Shown piece after piece: positions 36,801 through 52,000 of a DNA stretch of 64,000 nt. Position numbers and translations under genes: made by a program. Each line of letters opens with the position of its first letter. Positions within the stretch are counted from its first letter, which is position 1. This DNA comes from Apostichopus japonicus (Eukaryota; Echinodermata; Holothuroidea; Aspidochirotida; Stichopodidae). The stretch spans positions 23,402,376 through 23,466,375 of the forward strand of contig NC_092567.1 in the NCBI RefSeq assembly GCF_037975245.1. Reading direction: 5' to 3'. Under the pieces are notes generated by a model. That model searched no databases and had not been told where the DNA came from. It saw only the letters and a list, made by a program, of their open reading frames with translations.

Positions 36801-39800
36801 AGGGGTGGGGGGTCCAATTGACTTGGCTGCCCTCTTGGTCGTCTATTTGCTTTTCTCCCTGCTACGTAAAGTTTGATATGTCCTGAAAATTACAGTTTGT
36901 ACACTATCACTCTATCTAGCTCATTGCATATGTCAAGTGGTGTGGGTTACTATGGAATGAGGTACCCTATAAAGGGTCAGACCTCCATAACGCCCTAATA
37001 TTGTGATATTATATATAAATAATGTTTTGATGTCATTCCACTAGTTGAGTGGGAATGAGGGGTGGGGATGATTGGAAAGCCCTAATCAGAATATATGCTA
37101 TTGCATGTGCTACATTCATACAATTTGATATATTATAGAGAAAATAGGGATGTACACTGTTATGGTTTTCTCCTATTGTTTGAGAAAGATTTTTTTGACC
37201 ATTTCCAACAGCATAGATTAAGGTGATGTATATTAAATGTAATGTCAAAGGGTTTTTTTTTTTACTATAAGGGTCCCAATGTGTGTGAGAATTTAATGAA
37301 CAGTCTAATATTAATTTTTGACCATCTTATTTTCACCGTTTCAAAGTTTTGTTGTCATTCCAAATTGATGAACTGCTTAATCTCAAATACATCAGTGTAG
37401 AAAATAGCCTTGTCCAACTTTTACAGGCTCCACCCATATGTGGAACCATCATGTGGGGCAAAAGGGGGGGGTGTTGCTGGAGGGGGAAACTGGGAAAGCA
37501 GCTATATGTAGGTTCTAGGGCTATCATTAGGATCAAATATTTGAAAGCATAGGATTTTATGTGTATTCATCCTTGTTGAATGGGATGGAGGGTCGGGGAG
37601 GGGTGGGGGTGTCCAATTGACTTGGCTGCCCTATTGGTCGTCTATTTGCTTTTCTCCCTGCTACGTAAAGTTTGATATGTCCTGAAAATTACAGTTTGTA
37701 CACTATCACTCTATCTAGCTCATTGCATATGTCAAGTGGTGTGGGTTACTATGGAATTAGGTACCCTATACAGGGTCAGACCTCCATAACGCCCTAATAT
37801 TGTGATATTATGTATAAATAATGTTTTGATGTCATTCCACTAGTTGAGTGGGAATGAGGGGTGGGGATGATTGGAAAGCCCTAATCATAATATATGCTGT
37901 TGCATGTGCTACATTCATACAATTTGATATATTAGAGAGAAAATAGGGATGTACACTGATATGGTTTTCTCCTATTGTTTGAGAAAGATTTTTTTGACCA
38001 TTTCCAACAGCATAGATTAAGGTGATGTATATTAAATGTAATGTCAAAGGTTTTTTTTTTTACTATTAGGGTCCCAATGTGTGTGAGAATTTAATGAACA
38101 GTCTAATATTAATTTTTGACCATCTTATTTCCCCCGTTTCAAAGTTTTGTTGTCATTCCAAATTGATGAACTGCTTAATCTCAAATACATCAGTGTAGAA
38201 AATAACCTTGTCCAACTTTAACGGGCTCCACCCATATGTGGAACCATCATGTGGGGCAAAAGGGGGGGGGTGTTGCTGGAGGGGGAAACTGGGAAAGCAG
38301 CTATATGTAGGTTCTAGGGCTATCATTAGGATCAAATATTTGAAAGCATAGAATTTTATGTGTATTCATCCTTGTTGAATCGGATGGAGGGTCGGGGAGG
38401 GGTGGGATGTGTCCAATTGACTTGGCTGCCCTATTGGTCGTCTATTTGCTTTTCTCCCTGCTACGTAAAGTTTGATACATGTATGTCCTGAAAATTACAG
38501 TTTGTACACTATCACTCCATTTAGATCATTGCATGTGGCAAGTGGTGTGGGTTACTATGGAATCAGGTACCGTATACAGGGTCAGACCTCCATAACGCCC
38601 TAATAATGTGATATTATGTATAAATAATGTTTTGATGTCATTCCACTAGTTGAGTGGGAATGAGGGGTGGGGATGATTGGAAAGCCCTAATCAGAATATA
38701 TATGCTGTTGCATGTGCTACATTCATACAATTTGATATATTATAGAGAAGATAGGGATGTACACTGATATGGCTTTCTCCTATTGTTTGAGAAAGATTTT
38801 TTTGACCATTTCCAACAGCATAGATTAAGGTGATGTATATTAAATGTAATGTCAAAGGGTTTTTTTTTCCCCCAACTATTAGGGTCCCCATAATGTGTGT
38901 GAGAATTTAATGAACAGTCTAATATTAGTTTTTGACCATCTTATTTTCACCGTTTCAAAGTTTTGATGTCATTCCAAATTGGTGAACTGCTTAATCTCAA
39001 ATACATCAGTGTAGAAAATTACCTTGTCCAACATTTACAGGCTCCACCCATATGTGGAACCATCATGTGGGGCAGAAGGCGGGGGGGGGGGTTGCTGGGG
39101 GGGGAAACTGGGAAAGCAGTTATATGTATGTTCTAGGGCTATCATTAGGATCAAATATTTGAAAGCATAGGATTTTATGTGTATTCATCCTTGTTGAATC
39201 GCATGGAGGGTCGGGGAGGGGTGGGGGGGTCCAATTGACTTGGCTGCCCTCTTGGTCTTCTATTTGCTTTTCTCCCTGCTACGTAAAGTTTGATATGTCC
39301 TGAAAATTACAGTTTGTACACTATCACTCTATTTAGATTATTGCATATGTCAAGTGGTGTGGGTAACTATGGAATGAGGTACCCTATACAGGGCCAGACC
39401 TCCATAACGCCCTAATATTGTGATATTATGTATAAATAATGTTTTGATGTCATTCCACTAGTTGAGTGGGAATGAGGGGTGGGGATGATTGGAAAGCCCT
39501 AATCAGAATATATGCTATTGCATGTGCTACATTCATACAATTTGATATATTATAGAGAAAATAGGGATGTACACTGTTATGGTTTTCTCCTATTGTTTGA
39601 GAAAGATTTTTTTGACCATTTCCAACAGCATAGATTAAGGTGATGTATATTAAATGTAATGTCAAAGGGTTTTTTTTTTTACTATAAGGGTCCCAATGTG
39701 TGTGAGAATTTAATGAACAGTCTAATATTAATTTTTGACCATCTTATTTTCACCGTTTCAAAGTTTTGTTGTCATTCCAAATTGATGAACTGCTTAATCT

Positions 39801-42800
39801 CAAATACATCAGTGTAGAAAATAGCCTTGTCCAACTTTTACAGGCTCCACCCATATGTGGAACCATCATGTGGGGCAAAAGGGGGGGGGGGTGTTGCTGG
39901 AGGGGGAAACTGGGAAAGCAGCTATATGTAGGTTCTAGGGCTATCATTAGGATCAAATATTTGAAAGCATAGGATTTTATGTGTATTCATCCTTGTTGAA
40001 TGGGATGGAGGGTCAGGGAGGGGTGGGGGTGTCCAATTGACTTGGCTGCCCTATTGGTCGTCTATTTGCTTTTCTCCCTGCTACGTAAAGTTTGATATGT
40101 CCTGAAAATTACAGTTTGTACACTATCACTCTATTTAGATCATTGCATGTGGCAAGTGGTGTGGGTTACTATGGAATCAGGTACCGTATAAAGGGTCAGA
40201 CCTCCATAACGCCCTAATAATGTGATATTATGTATAAATAATGTTTTGATGTCATTCCACTAGTTGAGTGGGAATGAGGGGTGGGGATGACTGGAAATCC
40301 CTAATCAGAATATATATGCTGTTGCATGTGCTGTATTCATACAATTTGATATATTGTAGAGAAAATAGGGATGTACACTGATATGGCTTTCTCCTATTGT
40401 TTGAGATTTTTTTTTTCACCATTTCCAACAGCATAGATTAAGGTGATGTATATTAAAAGTAATGTCAAAGGTTTTTTTTTTCCAACTATTAGGGTCCCCA
40501 TAATGTGTGTGAGAATTTAATGAACAATCTAATATTAATTTTTGACCATCTTATTTCCACCTTTTCAAAGTTTCGATGTCATTCCAAATTGGTGAACTGC
40601 TTAATCTCAAATACATCAGTGTAGAAAATAACCTTGTCCAACTTTTACAGGCTCCACCCATATGTGGAACCATCATGTGGGGCAAAAGGGAGGGGGGTGT
40701 TGCTGGAGGGTGAAACTGGGAAAGCAGCTATTTGTATGTTCTAGGGCTATCATTAGGATCAAATATTTGAAAGCATAGAATTTTATGTGTGTTCATCCTT
40801 GTTGAATGGGATGGAGGGTCGAGGAGGGGTGGGGGGGTCCAAGTGACTTACGTGCCCTCTTGGTCGTCTATTTGCTTTTCTACCTGCTACGTAAAGTTTG
40901 ATATGTCCTGAAAATTACAGTTTGTACACTATCACTCTATTTAGATTATTGCATATGTCAAGTGGTGTGGGTAACTATGGAATGAGGTACCCTATACAGG
41001 GCCAGACCTCCATAACGCCCTAATATTGTGATATTATGTATAAATAATGTTTTGATGTCATTCCACTAGTTGAGTGGGAATGAGGGGTGGGGATGATTGG
41101 AAAGCCCTAATCATAATATATGCTGTTGCATGTGCTACATTCATACAATTTGATATATTAGAGAGAAAATAGGGATGTACACTGTTATGGTTTTCTCCTA
41201 TTGTTTGAGAAAGATTTTTTTTACCATTTCCAACAGCATAGATTAAGGTGATGTATAGTAAATGTAATGTCAAAGGTTCTTTTTTTTTACTATTAGGGTC
41301 CCCATAATGTGTGTGAGAATTTAATGAACAATCTAATATTAATTTTTGACCATCTTATTTTCACCGTTTCAAAGTTTTGATGTCATTCCAAATTGGTGAA
41401 CTGCTTAATCTCAAATACATCAGTGTAGAAAATTACCTTGTCCAACATTTACAGGCTCCACCCATATGTGGAACCATCATGTGGGGCAGAAGGCGGGGGG
41501 GGGTTGCTGGGGGGGGGGAAACTGGGAAAGCAGCTATATGTATGTTCTAGGGCTATCATTAGGATCAAATATTTGAAAGCATAGGATTTTATGTGTATTC
41601 ATCCTTGTTGAATCGCATGGAGGGTCGGGGAGGGGTGGGGGGTCCAATTGACTTGGCTGCCCTCTTGGTCGTCTATTTGCTTTTCTCCCTGCTACGTAAA
41701 GTTTGATATGTCCTGAAAATTACAGTTTGTACACTATCACTCTATCTAGCTCATTGCATATGTCAAGTGGTGTGGGTTACTATGGAATGAGGTACCCTAT
41801 AAAGGGTCAGACCTCCATAACGCCCTAATATTGTGATATTATATATAAATAATGTTTTGATGTCATTCCACTAGTTGAGTGGGAATGAGGGGTGGGGATG
41901 ATTGGAAAGCCCTAATCAGAATATATGCTATTGCATGTGCTACATTCATACAATTTGATATATTATAGAGAAAATAGGGATGTACACTGTTATGGTTTTC
42001 TCCTATTGTTTGAGAAAGATTTTTTTTACCATTTCCAACAGCATAGATTAAGGTGATGTATATTAAATGTAATGTCAAAGGGTTTTTTTTTTTACTATAA
42101 GGGTCCCAATGTGTGTGAGAATTTAATGAACAGTCTAATATTAATTTTTGACCATCTTATTTTCACCGTTTCAAAGTTTTGTTGTCATTCCAAATTGATG
42201 AACTGCTTAATCTCAAATACATCAGTGTAGAAAATAGCCTTGTCCAACTTTTACAGGCTCCACCCATATGTGGAACCATCATGTGGGGCAAAAGGGGGGG
42301 GTGTTGCTGGAGGGGGAAACTGGGAAAGCAGCTATATGTAGGTTCTAGGGCTATCATTAGGATCAAATATTTGAAAGCATAGGATTTTATGTGTATTCAT
42401 CCTTGTTGAATGGGATGGAGGGTCGGGGAGGGGTGGGGGTGTCCAATTGACTTGGCTGCCCTATTGGTCGTCTATTTGCTTTTCTCCCTGCTACGTAAAG
42501 TTTGATATGTCCTGAAAATTACAGTTTGTACACTATCACTCTATCTAGCTCATTGCATATGTCAAGTGGTGTGGGTTACTATGGAATTAGGTACCCTATA
42601 CAGGGTCAGACCTCCATAACGCCCTAATATTGTGATATTATGTATAAATAATGTTTTGATGTCATTCCACTAGTTGAGTGGGAATGAGGGGTGGGGATGA
42701 TTGGAAAGCCCTAATCATAATATATGCTGTTGCATGTGCTACATTCATACAATTTGATATATTAGAGAGAAAATAGGGATGTACACTGATATGGTTTTCT

Positions 42801-43770
42801 CCTATTGTTTGAGAAAGATTTTTTTGACCATTTCCAACAGCATAGATTAAGGTGATGTATATTAAATGTAATGTCAAAGGTTTTTTTTTTTACTATTAGG
42901 GTCCCAATGTGTGTGAGAATTTAATGAACAGTCTAATATTAATTTTTGACCATCTTATTTCCCCCGTTTCAAAGTTTTGTTGTCATTCCAAATTGATGAA
43001 CTGCTTAATCTCAAATACATCAGTGTAGAAAATAACCTTGTCCAACTTTAACGGGCTCCACCCATATGTGGAACCATCATGTGGGGCAAAAGGGGGGGGG
43101 GTGTTGCTGGAGGGGGAAACTGGGAAAGCAGCTATATGTAGGTTCTAGGGCTATCATTAGGATCAAATATTTGAAAGCATAGAATTTTATGTGTATTCAT
43201 CCTTGTTGAATCGGATGGAGGGTCGGGGAGGGGTGGGATGTGTCCAATTGACTTGGCTGCCCTATTGGTCGTCTATTTGCTTTTCTCCCTGCTACGTAAA
43301 GTTTGATACATGTATGTCCTGAAAATTACAGTTTGTACACTATCACTCCATTTAGATCATTGCATGTGGCAAGTGGTGTGGGTTACTATGGAATCAGGTA
43401 CCGTATACAGGGTCAGACCTCCATAACGCCCTAATAATGTGATATTATGTATAAATAATGTTTTGATGTCATTCCACTAGTTGAGTGGGAATGAGGGGTG
43501 GGGATGATTGGAAAGCCCTAATCAGAATATATATGCTGTTGCATGTGCTACATTCATACAATTTGATATATTATAGAGAAGATAGGGATGTACACTGATA
43601 TGGCTTTCTCCTATTGTTTGAGAAAGATTTTTTTGACCATTTCCAACAGCATAGATTAAGGTGATGTATATTAAATGTAATGTCAAAGGGTTTTTTTTTC
43701 CCCCAACTATTAGGGTCCCCATAATGTGTGTGAGAATTTAATGAACAGTCTAATATTAGTTTTTGACCAT
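34100..43770 (+). repeat. Tandem 6-monomer duplication (~4.83 kb)
   Basis: About 34,100-38,937 recurs as about 38,938-43,770 (anchor offset 4,830-4,837). Shared rare markers include AGCAGTTATATG (34,279 and 39,115), CTTGGTCTTC (34,424 and 39,251), CTTTAACGGGC (38,215 and 43,045), GATACATGTATGTCC (38,474 and 43,308) and GAGAAGATAGGG (38,745 and 43,576). A private five-base insertion (CTACAGTACG near 35,247) is in the first copy only. The copies are almost identical, so the event is recent or is an assembly duplication. Confidence 0.9.
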
Positions 43771-44174
43771 CTTATTTCCACCTTTTCAAAGTTTCGATGT
43801 CATTCCAAATTGGTGAACTGCTTAATCTCAAATACATCAGTGTAGAAAATGATCTTGTCCAACTTTTACAGGCTCCACCCATATGTGGAACCATCATGTG
43901 GGGCAAAAGGGAGGGGGGGGGGTGTTGCTGGAGGGGGAAACTGGGAAAGCAGCTATTTGTAGGTTCTACGGCTATCATTAGGATCAGATATTTGAAAGCA
44001 TAGAATTTTATGTGTATTCATCCTTGTTGAATGGGATGGAGGGTCGAGGAGGGGTGGGGGGGTCCAAGTGACTTACGTGCCCTCTTGGTCGTCTATTTGC
44101 TTTTCTACCTGCTACGTAAAGTTTGATATGTCCTGAAAATTACAGTTTGTACACTATCATTCTATCAAGCTCAT

Positions 44175-47100
44175 TGCATATGTCAAGTGGTGTGGGTTAC
44201 TATGGAATTAGGTACCCTATACAGGGTCAGACCTCCATAACGCCCTAATATTGTGATATTATGTATAAATAATGTTTTGATGTCATTCCACTAGTTGAGT
44301 GGGAATGAGGGGTGGGGATGATTGGAAAGCCCTAATCAGAATATATGCTGTTGCATGTGCTACATTCATACAATTTGATATATTAGAGAGAAAATAGGGA
44401 TGTACACTGATATGGTTTTCTCCTATTGTTTGAGAAAGATTTTTTTGACCATTTCCAACAGCATAGATTAAGGTGATGTATATTAAATGTAATGTCAAAG
44501 GTTTTTTTTTTTTACTATTAGGGTCCCAATGTGTGTGAGACATTAATGAACAGTCTAATATTAATTTTTGACCATCTTATTTCCACCGTTTCAAAGTTTT
44601 GTTGTCATTCCAAATTGATGAACTGCTTAATCTCAAATACATCAGAGTAGAAAATAGCCTTGTCCAACTTTTACAGGCTCCACCCATATGTGGAACCATC
44701 ATGTGGGGCAAAAGGGGGGGGGGTGTTGCTGGAGGGGGAAACTGGGAAAGCAGCTATATGTATGTTCTAGGGCTATCATTAGGATCAAATATTTGAAAGC
44801 ATAGGATTTTATGTGTATTCATCCTTGTTGAATGGGATGGAGGGTCGGGGAGGGGTGGGGGGGTCCAATTGACTTGGCTGCCCTATTGGTCGTCTATTTG
44901 CTTTTCTCCCAGCTACGTAAAGTTTGATATGTCCTGAAAATTACAGTTTGTACACTATCACTCTATCTAGCTCATTGCATATGTCAAGTGGTGTGAGTTA
45001 CTATGGAATTAGGTACCCTATAAAGGGTCAGACCTCCATAACGCCCTAATATTGTGATATTATGTATAAATAATGTTTTGATGTCATTCCACTAGTTGAG
45101 TGGGAATGAGGGGTGGGGATGATTGGAAAGCCCTAATCAGAATATATATGCTGTTGCATGTGCTACATTCATACAATTTGATATATTATATAGAAAATAG
45201 GGATGTACACTGTTATGGCTTTCTCCTATTGTTTGAGAAATTTTTTTTTTCACCATTTCCAACAGCATAGATTAAGGTGATGTATATTAAATGTAAAGTA
45301 GAATGTTTTTTTTTTTTCCCCAACTATTAGGGTCCCCATAATGTGTGTGAGAATTTAATGAACAGTCTAATATTAGTTTTTGACCATCTTATTTCCACCT
45401 TTTCAAAGTTTCGATGTCATTCCAAATTGGTGAACTGCTTAATCTCAAATACATCAGTGTAGAAAATGATCTTGTCCAACTTTTACAGGCTCCACCCATA
45501 TGTGGAACCATCATGTGGGGCAAAAGGGAGGGGGGTGTTGCTGGAGGGGGAAACTGGGAAAGCAGCTATTTGTATGTTCTAGGGCTATCATTAGGATCAA
45601 ATATTTGAAAGCATAGAATTTTATGTGTGTTCATCCTTGTTGAATGGGATGGAGGGTCGAGGAGGGGTGGGGGGGTCCAAGTGACTTACGTGCCCTCTTG
45701 GTCATCTATTTGCTTTTCTACCTGCTACGTAAAGTTTGATATGTCCTGAAAATTACAGTTTGTACACTATCACTCTATTTAGATTATTGCATATGTCAAG
45801 TGGTGTGGGTAACTATGGAATGAGGTACCCTATACAGGGCCAGACCTCCATAACGCCCTAATATTGTGATATTATGTATAAATAATGTTTTGATGTCATT
45901 CCACTAGTTGAGTGGGAATGAGGGGTGGGGATGATTGGAAAGCCCTAATCATAATATATGCTGTTGCATGTGCTACATTCATACAATTTGATATATTAGA
46001 GAGAAAATAGGGATGTACACTGTTATGGTTTTCTCCTATTGTTTGAGAAAGATTTTTTTTACCATTTCCAACAGCATAGATTAAGGTGATGTATAGTAAA
46101 TGTAATGTCAAAGGTTCTTTTTTTTTACTATTAGGGTCCCCATAATGTGTGTGAGAATTTAATGAACAATCTAATATTAATTTTTGACCATCTTATTTTC
46201 ACCGTTTCAAAGTTTTGATGTCATTCCAAATTGGTGAACTGCTTAATCTCAAATACATCAGTGTAGAAAATTACCTTGTCCAACATTTACAGGCTCCACC
46301 CATATGTGGAACCATCATGTGGGGCAGAAGGCGGGGGGGGGGGTTGCTGGGGGGGGGGGGGAAACTGGGAAAGCAGCTATATGTATGTTCTAGGGCTATC
46401 ATTAGGATCAAATATTTGAAAGCATAGGATTTTATGTGTATTCATCCTTGTTGAATCGCATGGAGGGTCGGGGAGGGGTGGGGGGTCCAATTGACTTGGC
46501 TGCCCTCTTGGTCGTCTATTTGCTTTTCTCCCTGCTACGTAAAGTTTGATATGTCCTGAAAATTACAGTTTGTACACTATCACTCTATTTAGATTATTGC
46601 ATATGTCAAGTGGTGTGGGTTACTATGGAATTAGGTACCCTATACAGGGTCAGACCTCCATAACGCCCTAATATTGTGATATTATGTATAAATAATGTTT
46701 TGATGTTATTCCACTAGTTGAGTGGGAATGAGGGGTGGGGATGATTGGAAAGCCCTAATCAGAATATATGCTGTTGCATGTGCTACATTCATACAATTTG
46801 ATATATTAGAGAGAAAATAGGGATGTACACTGATATGGTTTTCTCCTATTGTTTGAGAAAGATTTTTTTGACCATTTCCAACAGCATAGATTAAGGTGAT
46901 GTATATTAAATGTAATGTCAAAGGTTTTTTTTTTTTACTATTAGGGTCCCAATGTGTGTGAGACATTAATGAACAGTCTAATATTAATTTTTGACCATCT
47001 TATTTCCACCGTTTCAAAGTTTTGTTGTCATTCCAAATTGATGAACTGCTTAATCTCAAATACATCAGAGTAGAAAATAGCCTTGTCCAACTTTTACAGG

Positions 47101-49000
47101 CTCCACCCATATGTGGAACCATCATGTGGGGCAAAAGGGGGGGGGGTGTTGCTGGAGGGGGAAACTGGGAAAGCAGCTATATGTATGTTCTAGGGCTATC
47201 ATTAGGATCAAATATTTGAAAGCATAGGATTTTATGTGTATTCATCCTTGTTGAATGGGATGGAGGGTCGGGGAGGGGTGGGGGGGTCCAATTGACTTGG
47301 CTGCCCTATTGGTCGTCTATTTGCTTTTCTCCCAGCTACGTAAAGTTTGATATGTCCTGAAAATTACAGTTTGTACACTATCACTCTATCTAGCTCATTG
47401 CATATGTCAAGTGGTGTGAGTTACTATGGAATTAGGTACCCTATAAAGGGTCAGACCTCCATAACGCCCTAATATTGTGATATTATGTATAAATAATGTT
47501 TTGATGTCATTCCACTAGTTGAGTGGGAATGAGGGGTGGGGATGATTGGAAAGCCCTAATCAGAATATATATGCTGTTGCATGTGCTACATTCATACAAT
47601 TTGATATATTATATAGAAAATAGGGATGTACACTGTTATGGCTTTCTCCTATTGTTTGAGAAATTTTTTTTTTCACCATTTCCAACAGCATAGATTAAGG
47701 TGATGTATATTAAATGTAAAGTAGAATGTTTTTTTTTTTTCCCCAACTATTAGGGTCCCCATAATGTGTGTGAGAATTTAATGAACAGTCTAATATTAGT
47801 TTTTGACCATCTTATTTCCACCTTTTCAAAGTTTCGATGTCATTCCAAATTGGTGAACTGCTTAATCTCAAATACATCAGTGTAGAAAATGATCTTGTCC
47901 AACTTTTACAGGCTCCACCCATATGTGGAACCATCATGTGGGGCAAAAGGGAGGGGGGTGTTGCTGGAGGGGGAAACTGGGAAAGCAGCTATTTGTATGT
48001 TCTAGGGCTATCATTAGGATCAAATATTTGAAAGCATAGAATTTTATGTGTGTTCATCCTTGTTGAATGGGATGGAGGGTCGAGGAGGGGTGGGGGGGTC
48101 CAAGTGACTTACGTGCCCTCTTGGTCATCTATTTGCTTTTCTACCTGCTACGTAAAGTTTGATATGTCCTGAAAATTACAGTTTGTACACTATCACTCTA
48201 TTTAGATTATTGCATATGTCAAGTGGTGTGGGTAACTATGGAATGAGGTACCCTATACAGGGCCAGACCTCCATAACGCCCTAATATTGTGATATTATGT
48301 ATAAATAATGTTTTGATGTCATTCCACTAGTTGAGTGGGAATGAGGGGTGGGGATGATTGGAAAGCCCTAATCATAATATATGCTGTTGCATGTGCTACA
48401 TTCATACAATTTGATATATTAGAGAGAAAATAGGGATGTACACTGTTATGGTTTTCTCCTATTGTTTGAGAAAGATTTTTTTTACCATTTCCAACAGCAT
48501 AGATTAAGGTGATGTATAGTAAATGTAATGTCAAAGGTTCTTTTTTTTTACTATTAGGGTCCCCATAATGTGTGTGAGAATTTAATGAACAATCTAATAT
48601 TAATTTTTGACCATCTTATTTTCACCGTTTCAAAGTTTTGATGTCATTCCAAATTGGTGAACTGCTTAATCTCAAATACATCAGTGTAGAAAATTACCTT
48701 GTCCAACATTTACAGGCTCCACCCATATGTGGAACCATCATGTGGGGCAGAAGGCGGGGGGGGGGTTGCTGGGGGGGGGGGAAACTGGGAAAGCAGCTAT
48801 ATGTATGTTCTAGGGCTATCATTAGGATCAAATATTTGAAAGCATAGGATTTTATGTGTATTCATCCTTGTTGAATCGCATGGAGGGTCGGGGAGGGGTG
48901 GGGGGTCCAATTGACTTGGCTGCCCTCTTGGTCGTCTATTTGCTTTTCTCCCTGCTACGTAAAGTTTGATATGTCCTGAAAATTACAGTTTGTACACTAT
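44175..49000 (+). repeat. Tandem 3-monomer duplication (~2.42 kb)
   Basis: About 44,175-46,597 recurs as 46,598-49,000 (offset 2,423). Diagnostic shared variants are GAGACATTAATG instead of GAGAATTTAATG (44,537 and 46,960), CTCCCAGCTACG (44,905 and 47,328) and TTATATAGAAAA (45,186 and 47,609). A private base change, GATGTTATTCC at about 46,702, marks the second copy. Confidence 0.9.
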
Positions 49001-52000
49001 CACTCTATCTAGCTCATTGCATATGTCAAGTGGTGTGGGTTACTATGGAATGAGGTACCCTATAAAGGGTCAGACCTCCATAACGCCCTAATATTGTGAT
49101 ATTATATATAAATAATGTTTTGATGTCATTCCACTAGTTGAGTGGGAATGAGGGGTGGGGATGATTGGAAAGCCCTAATCAGAATATATGCTATTGCATG
49201 TGCTACATTCATACAATTTGATATATTATAGAGAAAATAGGGATGTACACTGTTATGGTTTTCTCCTATTGTTTGAGAAAGATTTTTTTTACCATTTCCA
49301 ACAGCATAGATTAAGGTGATGTATATTAAATGTAATGTCAAAGGGTTTTTTTTTTTACTATAAGGGTCCCAATGTGTGTGAGAATTTAATGAACAGTCTA
49401 ATATTAGTTTTTGACCATCTTATTTCCACCTTTTCAAAGTTTCGATGTCATTCCAAATTGGTGAACTGCTTAATCTCAAATACATCAGAGTAGAAAATGA
49501 TCTTGTCCAACTTTTACAGGCTCCACCCATATGTGGAACCATCATGTGGGGCAAAAGGGGGGGGGGTGTTGCTGGAGGGGGAAACTGGGAAAGCAGCTAT
49601 TTGTAGGTTCTAGGGCTATCATTAGGATCAGATATTTGAAAGCATAGAATTTTATGTGTATTCATCCTTGTTGAATGGGATGGAGGGTCGAGGAGGGGTG
49701 GGGGGGGGTCCAAGTGACTTACGTGCCCTCTTGGTCGTCTATTTGCTTTTCTCCCTGCTACGTAAAGTTTGATATGTCCTGAAAATTACAATTTGTACAC
49801 TATCACTCTATCTAGCTCATTGCATATGTCAAGTGGTGTGGGTTACTATGGAATTAGGTACCCTATACAGGGTCAGACCTCCAGAACGCCCTAATATTGT
49901 GATATTATGTATAAATAATGTTTTGATGTCATTCCACTAGTTGAGTGGGAATGAGGGGTGGGGATGATTGGAAAGCCCTAATCAGAATATATGCTGTTGC
50001 ATGTGCTACATTCATACAATTTGATATATTAGAGAGAAAATAGGGATGTACACTGATATGGTTTTCTCCTATTGTTTGAGAAAGATTTTTTTGACCATTT
50101 CCAACAGCATAGATTAAGGTGATGTATATTAAATGTAATGTCAAAGGGTTTTTTTTTTCCCCCAACTATTAGGGTCCCCATAATGTGTGTGAGAATTTAA
50201 TGAACAGTCTAATATTAGTTTTTGACCATCTTATTTCCACCTTTTCAAAGTTTCGATGTCATTCCAAATTGGTGAACTGCTTAATCTCAAATACATCAGT
50301 GTAGAAAATGATCTTGTCCAACTTTTACAGGCTCCACCCATATGTGGAACCATCATGTGGGGCAAAAGGGAGGGGGGGGGGGGTGTTGCTGGAGGGGGAA
50401 ACTGGGAAAGCAGCTATTTGTAGGTTCTACGGCTATCATTAGGATCAGATATTTGAAAGCATAGAATTTTATGTGTATTCATCCTTGTTGAATGGGATGG
50501 AGGGTCGAGGAGGGGTGGGGGGGTCCAAGTGACTTACGTGCCCTCTTGGTCGTCTATTTGCTTTTCTACCTGCTACGTAAAGTTTGATATGTCCTGAAAA
50601 TTACAGTTTGTACACTATCATTCTATCAAGCTCATTGCATATGTCAAGTGGTGTGGGTTACTATGGAATTAGGTACCCTATACAGGGTCAGACCTCCATA
50701 ACGCCCTAATATTGTGATATTATGTATAAATAATGTTTTGATGTCATTCCACTAGTTGAGTGGGAATGAGGGGTGGGGATGATTGGAAAGCCCTAATCAG
50801 AATATATGCTGTTGCATGTGCTACATTCATACAATTTGATATATTAGAGAGAAAATAGGGATGTACACTGATATGGTTTTCTCCTATTGTTTGAGAAAGA
50901 TTTTTTTGACCATTTCCAACAGCATAGATTAAGGTGATGTATATTAAATGTAATGTGAAAGGTTTTTTTTTTTTACTATTAGGGTCCCAATGTGTGTGAG
51001 AATTTAATGAACAGTCTAATATTAATTTTTGACCATCTTATTTCCACCGTTTCAAAGTTTTGTTGTCATTCCAAATTGATGAACTGCTTAATCTCAAATA
51101 CATCAGAGTAGAAAATAGCCTTGTCCAACTTTTACAGGCTCCACCCATATGTGGAACCATCATGTGGGGCAAAAGGGGGGGGGTGTTGCTGGAGGGGGAA
51201 ACTGGGAAAGCAGCTATATGTATGTTCTAGGGCTATCATTAGGATCAAATATTTGAAAGCATAGGATTTTATGTGTATTCATCCTTGTTGAATGGGATGG
51301 AGGGTCGGGGAGGGTGGGGGGGTCCAATTGACTTGGCTGCCCTATTGGTCGTCTATTTGCTTTTCTCCCAGCTACGTAAAGTTTGATATGTCCTGAAAAT
51401 TACAGTTTGTACACTATCACTCTATCTAGCTCATTGCATATGTCAAGTGGTGTGAGTTACTATGGAATTAGGTACCCTATAAAGGGTCAGACCTCCATAA
51501 CGCCCTAATATTGTGATATTATGTATAAATAATGTTTTGATGTCATTCCACTAGTTGAGTGGGAATGAGGGGTGGGGATGATTGGAAAGCCCTAATCATA
51601 ATATATGCTGTTGCATGTGCTACATTCATACAATTTGATATATTAGAGAGAAAATAGGGATGTACACTGTTATGGTTTTCTCCTATTGTTTGAGAAAGAT
51701 TTTTTTTACCATTTCCAACAGCATAGATTAAGGTGATGTATAGTAAATGTAATGTCAAAGGTTCTTTTTTTTTACTATTAGGGTCCCCATAATGTGTGTG
51801 AGAATTTAATGAACAATCTAATATTAATTTTTGACCATCTTATTTTCACCGTTTCAAAGTTTTGATGTCATTCCAAATTGGTGAACTGCTTAATCTCAAA
51901 TACATCAGTGTAGAAAATTACCTTGTCCAACATTTACAGGCTCCACCCATATGTGGAACCATCATGTGGGGCAGAAGGCGGGGGGGGGGTTGCTGGGGGG

